From positions 434,001 to 498,000 of the forward strand of contig JBCAML010000006.1 in NCBI GenBank assembly GCA_038503075.1: 64,000 bases of DNA, read 5' to 3'. The notes beneath the pieces were generated by a model. The model had not been told where the DNA came from. It was given only the letters and a program-made list of their open reading frames with translations, and did not search any database. A program made the position numbers and the translations under genes. Source of the DNA: Gyromitra esculenta (Eukaryota; Ascomycota; Pezizomycetes; Pezizales; Discinaceae). Of the stretch, positions 36,961 through 48,498 are shown one piece after another. Position 1 is the stretch's first letter. Each line of letters begins with the position of its first letter.

Positions 36961-38525
36961 GAGTTGATACTAGGCTTTAATCGCACTTTTCTTTCCTGAT
37001 AGTTAAAGGAATGATTTACAGGGGCGTAGCTAAATTTTCTTTAAGTTTCAATTTCCTGTCTACGCCGGACCAAGATAACCAATATACAACGCTGGCATCT
37101 GATATAACTCACCTCTTTCTATCAATTTCACTAGCGTCTGCAAATTTAGCAACTTATCCTGCTATGTTTTTAGAGGAAAAAATACTTCAATCGATATCTT
37201 TATCTTCAATATAGTACTAGAATTAGCCAGATTCAAACCCAAAGCGCCTACTACGGACGTGAAGGCTACGACGAGACATATAGCTTTTAGTCAACCAGAG
37301 TAAGGCCCTGGAATGATGGTCGCAGCAAGCTAACGATAGAAGCATCAGACAGTGCCTTTCCCCTAGACACCTAGAAGCAAAGTGACATTCTCAGTACTCA
37401 ATATCCGAAGTTCAACAGATATAGTCGTATATCCCGATAGGTTCTTAGCACAACATTAAGACAGTGTGAAATAAATCCGATCAATGCATCTCTTTTTATC
37501 CCATCCTTCTAACTTTCAACTGGAACCTTGGGTCAGGAAATTTTCCGTCACATAATATCACTCGAATAAGTGCAGCAGCAGGTTTTTGTTGGAATAATAA
37601 TATCTATTTATTATTTCATTCGGCATACCCAACCCTCAGGTTATGGTGCTCTTGCTGGAGTAATAAGACGAACGAGATTGATCTCTTGCTTCTCTACAGG
37701 CTGGCTGCGCATCCCCGTCTACATACTTGACAATGCCCTTCTAGGACCCCCGAGCGCCTATGTCCTCGGCCCCTTGTCTCTCACTGATCTCTAGCCCCAA
37801 GCCTTCCCTTCATAAGGATAAAAACTATCCATAAAACTGCGCCTCGATCCACAACCATAGCTCAAATAAATATACGCTGGTTAAACTCACTATTACTTCC
37901 ACCAAGCGGGTAAGCATTCCAACACCAGCCGACCGACTCATTCGGGTAGAGTAGAGCAATAACAAAGTTTTTACATGGCAACAGTTGCAGCCGAGATGAG
38001 TGGCGTCCTACAAGGATAGCCCAATGCAAAAAAAAAAACTCTTGCCACGGCCGCTGTGCAACAAAGCAGGAAGCGGTAATCGAAATACACTTCGAATTCA
38101 GCTCAACTAAAACTTCCGTAATATACTCGCTCAGGAAAGCGATAAAACTAAAACTAGTTTTTCTAAAAAAAAAGCACTAAGTTCCTTGACTCCTGCCAGT
38201 GCTGTGAGAATAAGCAGACTTGTATGTTATATCAACCAATGGATGGATAGTATGCTAAAAAAACCCTAACCCTACGAACTTCCAAGAGCTACTTGGTACT
38301 TTATCGGTTGTAACCAACTTGGATGTTTATTAGGGTTCTAACAAGCACGCAGAAATAGCACAAAATAACTTGACAAAGGTTCTCGGCTTCTTCTAAACTG
38401 TACTCTGCACCTTATCGTTATCTACCAGTCCTTTGCCAAACCCGGTTTGATTTCCGTTGCTGGCAGTTTAGCTGCCTTCCGCACTTCATGGGCATCGAAC
38501 AAACATGTACCGTATCTTGTGCAAC

Positions 38526-38635
38526 GGCGAGATTGCGGTGAGGCGAGAACTAAACTAGATATAGACAAGACTTGGTGTAAGTGAGGAAAATCCCCACAGG
38601 GTTAGGCTTAGTTCTCGCCTCACCGCAATCTTGCC
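38526..38635. mobile_element. Foldback/MITE-like element with 28-bp inverted arms
   Basis: Left arm 38526-38553 and right arm 38608-38635 are inverted copies with one mismatch (core GATTGCGGTGAGGCGAGAAC), separated by 54 bp. Total 110 bp, no coding capacity. Confidence 0.75.
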
Positions 38636-39552
38636 ATCGCGTAGGATACGATATTATCTTATAGCTTCCAAGAATCCTACAAATCTAAAGAGAAGTCAGT
38701 CTTGGTTCTCGTAATTTAGTATACTTTGGTACCAATAATAAATGCACATATATAGATCATGTTTCACGTTCCCGGATTGCCCCCAACATATCGGGTAGAA
38801 GCGTTTCGAGATCCTGCCACTTGGGTCACATCTACTATTACCCTTCAGCTCGCCACCAGATCTCACAACGTGCATATCTCTCTTTCTGGCCACGACAGCT
38901 GCGCACGATGGCAACACAAAAGTTTAATGGCCCCTTGCTCACGGTTACTCTACAATAGCATTTTTTGCTGTTCCGTCTAGTTTATCTATTTTAAATCATT
39001 GCTAAATTACTTTAAACTTGCTCCAAAATCAAAAAAATCGCCGAATCACGTGTAACATTCAATTCTACCAAAAGCCAATGAAAATTCTTCCACCATCTCA
39101 TCTCCGGCCCCCACCCAACCCCATGTTTCACCACAATCGTACGTAGCCGCAAATTTTTTCCTGTGCTGTCGAGAGAAAAAAAAAAGAGAACCAACAACCA
39201 TCTAAAGCCCACCGGTAATCTACTCCAACCAGGTGAGGAGAAGCCCAAAAAGGGCATCCGGCTCGTTAGGAAAGAAAAAGAGAAAAAAAGAGAAAACTGC
39301 CATTTTCGTAAAACAAAGCTTCGTAGTGGAAAAGAGAAAAAGTCACAAATTCTATCAGTGTTTAGTAGGCAAATATCAAATAGCAGAAACCGGATGACCG
39401 AAAAAAACACAACGCTATGTCTAAACCCCGCCCCAGGAATGTGTTGTCCAATCTATTTCGATGACAATAAGGGAACCCATCTAATTCATGCTCGTATCGA
39501 TGCAGGCGGAGAAGAGCTACTCGGCCATCTGGAGGAAACTAGGTGCTGCAGT

Positions 39553-41521
39553 CTAATATGCTCCAGCGGTACTTTGCGAGAACGCGTGTTGATCTTGGAC
39601 ACGATCCATGACGCTGTTCCAGTCCAAAGCAAAGTTTAGTTCATCCGACAAGTGGCTGCTTACCGGTAAATCCGGATGTTAGCCTGAGAACCCCCCGAGC
39701 AAAGGTATAATGATAATACTCACGCAATTGTCGTTTTCCTGGGCATCTCGAAGTCGACAGCGCATTCCACGTCACGGGTTAATTCCCAGCTCCTGACGGT
39801 GAGACGGTCACACGCTGGAGACCCCACTGGCGACGGTCCATGGAACAGTTCAGGAACCAGGTCATCGGTCGGGATGCAAAGCTGCAGGGGTTCGCAGTCA
39901 CTGTAAAGCGTGGATCAGCACAATGGAAGAAAAAAGAAAATACGCGAAACTGAGAGTAGTAATCAAAAAGCAAATATACGGATGTATGCATACGCATGCA
40001 TTGTCTATCTGTTTAACGGTTATTCAAGATGATCTTATACGCACCTCTTGCTGTTATCGCTACCACAGCCCTGTCCCTTTTGTTGATCGAGGAGGCGCCC
40101 TTCGAAGCATTGAATTTCTCGGTACTTGCTTTCACACTCACTCACATCTTTCCCGTGAAACAAGCCGGCAATTTGATACCATCCCTGCGGAATAACCTTT
40201 AATAAGCACTAGCCCAGAACCGACGTCAAAGTATACAAATCGATGACGATTGTCAAGAAGAACTGTAAAATGCAAACATCAATTTCAAATGCAATTAACT
40301 TACCAATTTAACGCCGCTTCTGCATACAAGCATCAACAGATCTATCTCATCTCTGGTCCAGGTATTGTACCCGCTGTAATATCTCCCAGGGGTAGGTGGG
40401 GGACCTCCAGGAGGCGAAGGCGGATTACTTCGAGATAAGCTAGCATAAGTCTCGACCTCACGGCGCTGAGGGGATGGAGGCGGTCCACTAGGTGGAGTTG
40501 GAGGATCCCTTCGAGAAACTCCAGTGAAGATACCTCTGCGGCACGGTGAGGATGGAGGTCCACTGGGAGGTGTTGGGGGATCTCTCCGAGAAAAGGAATT
40601 GAAACCATAAGAATCACCACTACGGTTGGGAGTTGGTGGCCCAATTAGAGACCCTGGGAGATCACACTGAGGGAACGGATTGCATATATCAGCCTCGTAT
40701 AGGCGAGGATTTGATGGTGGTCCATTAACAGGACTACGAATATCACAGAGAGATAGTGACTTAGACATATATGCATCTCTGCGACGAGGCGTTGGTGGAG
40801 GAGCACGAGGAGGGGTTGGGGGGTCTGATTTCGATAGTTCATTATGCGCCCTGCGACGTGGGGTGGGAGGTGGACCTCTAGGAGGGGTTGGCGGATCTGA
40901 TCGAGAGAGAGAGCTGATGCTAGACGGTGTCACCAATGACTGTGGCCTGTGCATCATTGATCGCGTGTCGGGAGATGGCGAAAACGAACGCAATGGTATA
41001 TCTTCGGCTTTCTCTGGGATCACAGGCCTAAGTTGAGGGGTATTTGCTCCACCCACAGGAGCTGAAGAGAAAGTGATAGGCTCAAGGAGTGGCATTGCAG
41101 AGAAGTGTGGGATAGATATACCGGCCAGTAGGGCGAGCAGATGATGATGGTTTAATGCGGAATTTCTTTCCAGTGGACTCAATGAGTAATCGAGAAGCAC
41201 AATGTAGGTAAGGGATTGAGGTTGGTCGAGTGGAGAGGGGAAGAGGGGAGTACGTGTGCAGATATAGCAATCGATAGGCAATACAGAACGTAATCTCAGA
41301 AGATCTGATGTGACTGATGAAGCAGAGGCAGAACGATAGCTCAGAGGCAAGTCTGCAAGAACAAGTTTAAATACAGCAGGAGGAGATGGGTGGGTTCAGT
41401 TTAAGTACTTGTGAAGGGCATGAGTAAGAGAACCTACTAACTGACCGCTGTGGTCTGCATTGACCCCCAATGATAGGTAACTACGATACGGTCGATAAAT
41501 AGCTGGGGTTTGACGGAACAT
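39553..41521 (-). CDS. Proline-rich repeat protein with C-terminal SANT/Myb-like domain
   Basis: Five exons on the minus strand: 41521-41446, 41352-40304, 40196-40045, 39900-39724, 39658-39553 (519 residues). Every junction keeps phase (1, 0, 2, 2) and three of the four donors are near-consensus (GTCAGT, GTAAGT, GTGAGT; the other is GTGCGT). About residues 178-355 hold seven repeats of about 25 residues built on DPPTPPxGPPPTPxRR; units 3 and 4 are degenerate. Directly after comes WTRDEIDLLMLVCRSGVKL, spliced to VIPQGWYQIAGLFHGKDVS and ECESKYREIQ: the spacing of Trp, Trp and aromatic plus the GK and C/Y positions fit a single Myb/SANT-type helix-turn-helix. The tail of about 120 residues has no known domain. 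Likely nuclear with PxxP ligands for SH3/WW partners, by inference. The N-terminal 25 residues and start are the least certain. Confidence 0.65.
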
Positions 41522-44191
41522 TGCAGTGGTTGGTAGAGGGTGGATCGAGTGAGCAATAAAAAAGAAAGAGGAAGAAGAAAAAAAGTGCCGAAACCCAGAA
41601 TGAAAACATATTGGCTCGGAGGAGGGGGGGAAACGTTTCGTGCAGAGGATATCCAACCAGGTCACATCCCTTGCTGCTGGGTAACATCATCTGCCTTGCT
41701 CGGCTGTGTAATGCCTGCCTGCCTGCCTTCTAGTTTCCGGAGAGCGATTCGCTGTTCTGGGTTCAGCTGCAGTGTTTGTGGATGTACATACATGTACAGT
41801 CCTATCCATCCACCCCATACCTCAAATCGGGCACTTTCCTCGCTCTGCTTCTCGCTAGTCTCCAAATTTCCGAGTCCCAGCGTATCCTCTGGATGCTCTT
41901 TGACGTTTTACCCACAAATCATAGCCGAAACCGCCAAATAAAATGCCCCGTAACGCCACATACTAATGGCGGAGGTGGTGGTGGGCAAGTGTGGTATTGT
42001 ATTTGAGGGCCTAGCGTGATTCCATTAGACAGGATGAGATAGACAGAGATTGGGTGAAACCACAAAAAACTGTCGATATGCTAGACAAAACGAGGATTTT
42101 CGCCATCAAAATGAGGAAAGGCGTGGGGTGGAATTTTGGATATGACAGTAGATTGGTTTGCAGGGGTTTTTTTGGGACCCCAACATGTGGGAGGGAGCCA
42201 ACCGTACGGGTGATTCGGACTGCATCGGTCTCTTTTTATTTTTCCTTTCTTTTTCCTCCCACTTATTCTTCATAATGAGATGCCAGTACGCATGTCCGTG
42301 ATCGTCGAGTAGCCTGGCTTTTCAGTGGAGAAACTCAACTTGTGGCTTAAGTGGGCAGTACAAATACGATATCACTGATAAGTCAGGTTTCTATGCAATA
42401 CCAATATGCGCACCTCTGTTCTGGCCGAGAAACAGGCAGCACAGATAGTAACTGGTAATATTTAAATTCGGTCATGAACAAAACCTATAGCCTTTAACCG
42501 GCTATAATTAATAAACCCGCTTTACGCCCCAGCTTTACTGTAACAAAGAAGAAGTACCTCTGACCGGTGTTTCCCAGCACTCCCGCATCCCGCATATTCA
42601 CATTTTACGCCTAATTCCCTAAGACATCTCGGTTTTCGGGCAGAAATGACCTTCCCAGACCATACCATCGGATCAAGCCACCTCGTTACCAGTTCCATGT
42701 TCAGTTCGTACCCACGCCAAGCTAGAGTTTGGGTCTGTGTGGAGCAATTTTTCGGTGAGTGTGGGTGGCTGTAGGAAGCAACTTCTCAGATCAGGGATCC
42801 TGACCTAGATTAGCGGGTGTATCGTTACTTGAGAAGATTTGCACCAACTTGTCGCCAATCTAAGAAAGCAGGAGGCGAAACGAAAATCCTAAACTAATTC
42901 GATTGATTATGCCGAAATACCATGTTTGTTGGCCATAGAAGTAGATTCAGGTTTCGTTTTAGTTAGTTGGGTTTGTGTTGTTATTTGATGCTGTTGCGTA
43001 CATACATGTATGTAGCTTGAGGAGGACTTGTCCGGACATGGCTAGCGCGTATATCCGCTTTGAGCCTCACTCCCTAGATCCCTCGAATCCCAAACAGCGT
43101 GAAAAACAAGACCACCAATGACCAATTGGTCACGATAATCATGTTGGGACATTTAGTATCCACATATTTGGTCTCGAAATCTCGGTGGTCACCGACTAGG
43201 GATGATGGGCTGTGGATAATTACTTTTTTTCTCGCTCTCTCATACTCTCGGTCCATTCTTTGGCTTGGTGGCTTTGGTGGCTTCGGTGGCTTCTGCCAAA
43301 TATCGAGAGACACCAGATGCCTGATTCCCCAGAAAAACGAACAATTCTAAGCAGCCTTCTTTAGTCCTTCCACGCAATTGCAACACTAGTTTTCCTTGAA
43401 CCGGGCCGCACCCGGATGCCCGAGCCATGTTCGTTGTTTATTTAGTGCTAAATAGCTGCAGTCTAAGCTCAATATGCGCTAGTATGTTCGTGAGACATGG
43501 CCTAGGAGGGCTTCTAGAACCCGGATATAGAGCGCAGACAAATCCGGGTCAACGGTGTTCCGAAGAGATGGGTGCGATGACATGACATCCATGCGAGTGC
43601 TGAGTTCTTCTCGAGCCAACCCCAGAAATCCCACGATCATACTTTACATCATAGGTAAGAAAAAAACTGGCTTGCTACCTAGTTCTCTGCTATGAATGAA
43701 ACATGTTTCTCTTTTGCTTCAACTTCTATCAAACCTTCCCCCCCACCCAAAAAACGACAAATTTGAACTCTCCCATCCGGAGACGACAGAGTCTGATTCA
43801 CTGGGTGTTTGGTAATGGCACTGAATTTCTCAAGCAATTTCCCGCCCAGGAATCCCCACCGCGCAACACATGAGTGATAGTCTTGCATGTACATCCGAAT
43901 GCCACGCCAAAGAACACACGGGCGGACCTTACATGTTTTAAAACGAACAATCGGATCAAACGGCGAAGCCGGGTACCCAAACTTCGCCTACTCAACCCCC
44001 CCCTCCCCAAAGCATATTTTCCCTATCTTGACTGCGCCTATGTTCAGCTCTCATCTACACGTGGCTGTTACTGTAAAGTATTAGGCTAGGATCTGAGAGA
44101 ATCTTCTGTATTTGGCAGAATGCGGTAACTCCACCCGGTGGAATATTTCACCGAAACCCGGTTGTATAAATTCGTTAGTGCCGGCTATAAT

Positions 44192-44251
44192 GCGATGGGG
44201 CTGTTTTACATACCTACTATAGTAGATTGCGAAAGGAAAAAGCCCCATCGC
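44192..44251. repeat. Perfect 11-bp inverted repeat
   Basis: GCGATGGGGCT at 44192-44202 and AGCCCCATCGC at 44241-44251 flank a 38-bp AT-rich loop. Could fold as a hairpin; function not known. Confidence 0.6.
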
Positions 44252-44874
44252 TCAGCAACACATATCCACTCGCCGCATCAGATTTCCTAAGAAAGTCCGC
44301 GTGGCTAAATTCCTCTCTATAGTTACGGCCTGTCGCCGACGTTGGGCCATCAGTCTCAACAACTCTGGTGGTGTTACACGTGTCAGCCGGCCGGAGAAAT
44401 TATTTGGCTCCATACGAAACTCGATATTAAAAAACACTACTCTACCGTACCCCAGGTTAGAGATACCTCATTAGACTTACCAATCGACAAGAATAGGGGT
44501 GAGGGTATATGTTAATTATTCAGCAATAATTGCTAGCTAATGCGAATGTACATGTAGTGTTTTAGTTTTATACTCCGGTGGATTCCCGAAGAAACCTTTT
44601 TTGAGGCGGAATGGTATATATAAAAACCTGCTATATTTCCCGTCCCCGGTATCGTATTTGTGACAGATGTGTTCCCGCGTAGTTATCAGCTGCACATACC
44701 CTGGAAGCTATGAATTCTTCTTTCTAGCATCCTTCCAAATACTGTTACCCGCTAAGAGAAGGCTTAAATGATGCATTCATGGAAAGTGGCACGACCGATA
44801 GCTGGATAAAAAAAGGATGATGGTGATGGCGATGATTATCAAACTGCGAAAACTATATCATCTCTCTAAGCCGT

Positions 44875-44900
44875 GATGATGATGATGATGATGATGATGA
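44875..44900. repeat. (GAT)n microsatellite
   Basis: About eight consecutive GAT units, with further imperfect GATGGTGATG nearby (44818-44835). Confidence 0.85.
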
Positions 44901-47900
44901 CCTGTCAACACAGCGGAATGTTGGTGAGTATGTCGCTGACATTCCAACTATTTGCGCATGTCTAACCCTTTTTGATTTTCACGGATTGGTGGTTGACGGA
45001 AAAGCCCCTAGCCTTAAACTTCTGTAGGTATACAACTGGAGGGGAAATTATAAATCCAAGGAAGATATTCAATATCATGGAAAGCGGTGAAGTGCTCCTT
45101 GGCCAATGAAGTGCTTCTTCGAAATAGGTCACAGCAATATAATACGCTTCTGGGGTTAGGGTTGCTGTTACTAATTACAGATAGTCTGTGCAAATGTCAT
45201 GCATGAATAGTAAGAGTAACGGGTTTTTTTTTACTATGCAGGAACAACGAATTAGGGCAGCATATTAATTCCGAGTTTCCGGTTTTCGAAAATGTGGGGT
45301 AGGAGGGGACTAGACATGGCCATTACCATTTTCCCGTGATTCTAGAACTACGCAAATGCCCGTATAGACGGTATGGGTGGCAATACAAACGCATGAGAGC
45401 AACATTACACACATAAGACGGCCGATAGCATAAAATGCACCTGGATAGATTTTACTGGGAAGGTACAAAATAAGAACGAAAAGTACTGTTCCGCCGATGG
45501 GGCCCACAATTGAAAACATACATGTAGTTCTAGAAAGATCGCCCGCATACAGTGTATGATATGCATGCGTGGATGAAAAGAAAACCAGATAGTAATATAA
45601 TCATGTAGAGCCCATGAACGCCATGTTTTACATACATGACATTCTGTACGGAAGCAGTATATCCAGCCGTGGAAAAAAAGAAGGACGATAACGGAAGGAT
45701 TGTATAGGCTTATCACTTAGAGACATGTTTTAATCGCATATTTTGGTTTGCTTAGAGGGCTTGCTCAAGCTGCGAGGCTAGTGGTAGTTTCCCTTGGGCC
45801 TTGAACCTTGATCATATTCGTATCCCCCATCCCGTGTCTCCCTCCTATCCCTCTCGGCGCGTAAATCTACGACTTGTAGCTTAGACATATTAAACTTGGA
45901 TCGGGATATCCCATATCTCCCGTGCAAGAATAGATAGCATCACCCGTGAGGATACAGCTCCCCTGATCGTAGAAGCTAAGTGAACGCTTTTAAAGTATTC
46001 GACATCAGGCACTCAATCTATAACCGGGAACTTACAGCGTGGGGGCCGGTAGTGAGTGTCTGGCTGCGGTGTTAGCGAGAGACTTTCTCGGAACTACGGA
46101 TAGTAGGCGTGTGGGACATGGAAGTGTAAAAATACAAGTGGAGTGTGCACGAGGTGAAGTCATCTATCCATAGACTGAGTGGGGGGGCGTAGGTGTGGAG
46201 AGATCTATGCAGGATTACTCATGGGATGGCGTGGAAACGCAGAAGCGAATTTTAGCGAGTCTGAAATTGATCTGAGGCCTTAGCCAGTGATAATAGAAGC
46301 AATTGGTAACGTCATTTAGTAATTCCGTGGGTATGTATCTTTGGAACCAGCCGCGCGTTTTACAGAATGAGTGGCTGTGGCCGCGCGATGGCGAGTGACT
46401 GTCTATGATTCTGATCAATCGGGAGATTCAAGATAGCCGGAACAGCACCGTCGATTCGTCAACCTAGCAGAATAATTCCAGAGACAAGGAAGAAGATCTA
46501 CATCCAAATCGTTGGTTGCAATTCTGCAATAATTCTGGGTACGATGAGGCGACGTTGGAGTGCAGCAGTGGTACAGATGACAGCGAATCAGAAGCCCTGC
46601 GGCAATGCTACCACTCCAACACTGCCAAAAATCACCCGATGACCAGATGCAGGGCTGCGATGGGTCATCTCTGTCACTGGATGCAGATCACCTGGCACAA
46701 ATACAAATGAGTTTGGACCCGAGGCTGCTCCGTTCTCTTGCGACACGGAAACGAGTGATACGTGTTGATTGGATCTCTTGTAAACTTTGGGTCCAGCTCC
46801 GACTGTGCAGCGCCATGACATAAGATTTTCGCCCCCTCAGTAGTCGCAATGCAAGTATTTTCGGAATGTCCCTCTTCTTCTGGGGTTGAGTGGAGAGCCA
46901 CGATTTTAAATTAAACATTTCTGTTCTCACCGAGGCATTTACCGTAGCAGAAAAGGGGTCAATGAAGGTTCAAGCATCTAAGTAGCGCCCGAAGAAATTC
47001 CAACTGGGCTTGGTGGACTGTAACTAAAGTGTAAACGTGATTGGAGATAGGTCAGTAATGCACGTGCATCCAAGAAATCACAAAAACAAATTAAAAAAAA
47101 AAAAAGGACTCCAATAATGCAGCAAATGCCTACCAACCATCTCTCCGAGTGCCAGTACATGATGAGACCGCTGTCTAACCTCGGGCTAGCCGAAATCAAA
47201 TTCAGTCTTCTTCGCCAGAGAGGATTCTTGATCCGCTTTACGTTACTATTTTGCTTTTTTATTTTTAGTCTAGCCGGAGGTTCCATTTCCAACTCCGATA
47301 CCTATACTTTATCAGTTTCCCCATGACCGAGTGCTCATAAAATTTGTAGTCAAAATCGAAATAACAGTGCTTTTTGTGCTCCGCCGCGTTTTGGCCTCCC
47401 GTGGAATCGCTTAAATTTGGCGATTGAGGCGGTACTGAGTATTTTATGTTGTCTTGACACCAAAGTGGTGAAACAATCCTGGGTTATGGCTTCTTGGGGA
47501 GTTATCGGGGTTAGGGTTTGAATTCTAGAGATGCGGCTCGGCGGGTAACTGGCCATCCCAAGTGTCTCGAAGCTCAACACCAAGCCCGGCAACGCCAACA
47601 ACTCATCCGCTGGAGTTGAAAACTAATTGGGAAAATTTACACACGTTTCTGAACATATTCCGGGCATGCCGAAGAATATGTTTTCAGGTTATAGGTCTTT
47701 GTGCCTTGTGAGCCGGGGATAACTCCCGAGAATGTAGATCCCCACATGTTATGTCCTGTATGGATTGTTGAAAAGGTACGGTTTCCCCCTTGTCAATTTT
47801 AATGCCCGCCTTATTATTATTGATTGTATGCGTGTTGACGCAGGAACCTCTCTGTTATTTTCCGGCGACAGTGGAAATCCTTGACCAAACGGCCCGGTTT

Positions 47901-48365
47901 GCCGAAGTAGAGGGGCCGCTCCGGCTTCCAAGATCACTCCCCAGCTTTCTACCCCTGCTTCAATATCAAAATTGCGGGGTTTAGCGAAACGGTGGCGCAA
48001 ATCGGTTCTTCGGCCACCGAACAATACTGCCGCATTCTCCCTCTGCTCCGGTCAAAAGGGTCATCCTTAATCAATTATTCCTTAGTTGCGGGCTACTGTC
48101 AAAGTCAGGAATCACCAAGCTAATCTCCGAAGTTTAACCTGCTCGAAAATATGCATAAAACTAACAATGAGCTCTTTTCCCCCGGGGTTACTATGCGGAT
48201 GGTTTTCCCTTTCTTCCTTCTTGGTTCTAGACTTGGGACTTGATGCAGGGTATTTCTACTATTTATCCCTTAGTCTTGAGAGTGTTAGCTATCATGCACT
48301 ATTCCATATCCCTGTGCTTCTGTTTTGTTGGATAATGATTTGCTGGGGCAGTGTAGTTAAATTTG

Positions 48366-48373
48366 TATATAAG
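48366..48373 (+). promoter_or_regulatory. TATA-like box of the beta-glucosidase gene
   Basis: TATATAAG lies 126 bp before the start codon, a normal distance when the leader is about 90 nt. Short range and sequence support it; no transcript evidence. Confidence 0.35.
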
Positions 48374-48498
48374 AAATGGGGCTTCTCGTGGCTGCGTTTG
48401 GGCTACAACCTAACTCTATTACTGGCTCGTTCTTTTTTGGCCTGTGGGTGATAGATTGAGTTTTCTGTTCAATTGCAAATAGCAGGCTCAGTTTCAAC

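Larger units (their letters stand above)
32999..39552. other. Gene-poor island
   Basis: About 6.5 kb without a supported intact gene: repeat copy (34381-34560), degenerate coding relic (35850-36960), two short CCCTAA-type telomere-like repeats (38265), and a foldback element (38526-38635). Open frames elsewhere are short and lack family resemblance. Confidence 0.5.
41522..48498. other. Long gene-poor spacer
   Basis: About 7 kb. I see no supported gene. Contents: TACATGTA palindromes at 41789, 43003, 44549 and 45519; an 11-bp inverted repeat at 44192-44251; a (GAT)n tract at 44875; and, at its right end, the promoter of the beta-glucosidase gene. Longest frames are hydrophobic or low-complexity and do not splice into known families. 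Confidence 0.45.

Noticed and set aside
38265..38275. CCCTAACCCTA as interstitial telomere repeat
   Set aside because: Only two units; too short to distinguish from chance. A similar pair occurs near 54901.
39163..39639. 158-residue plus-strand frame
   Set aside because: It is antisense to the last exon of the SANT-type gene, whose splicing and phase are better supported.
45310..45716. Hydrophobic minus-strand frames suggesting a small membrane protein
   Set aside because: T-rich AT spacer translates to hydrophobic residues by chance; no splice structure or motif.
48086..48451. Hydrophobic 121-residue frame before the beta-glucosidase
   Set aside because: Lies in the promoter, includes the TATA-like box, and shows no family resemblance.
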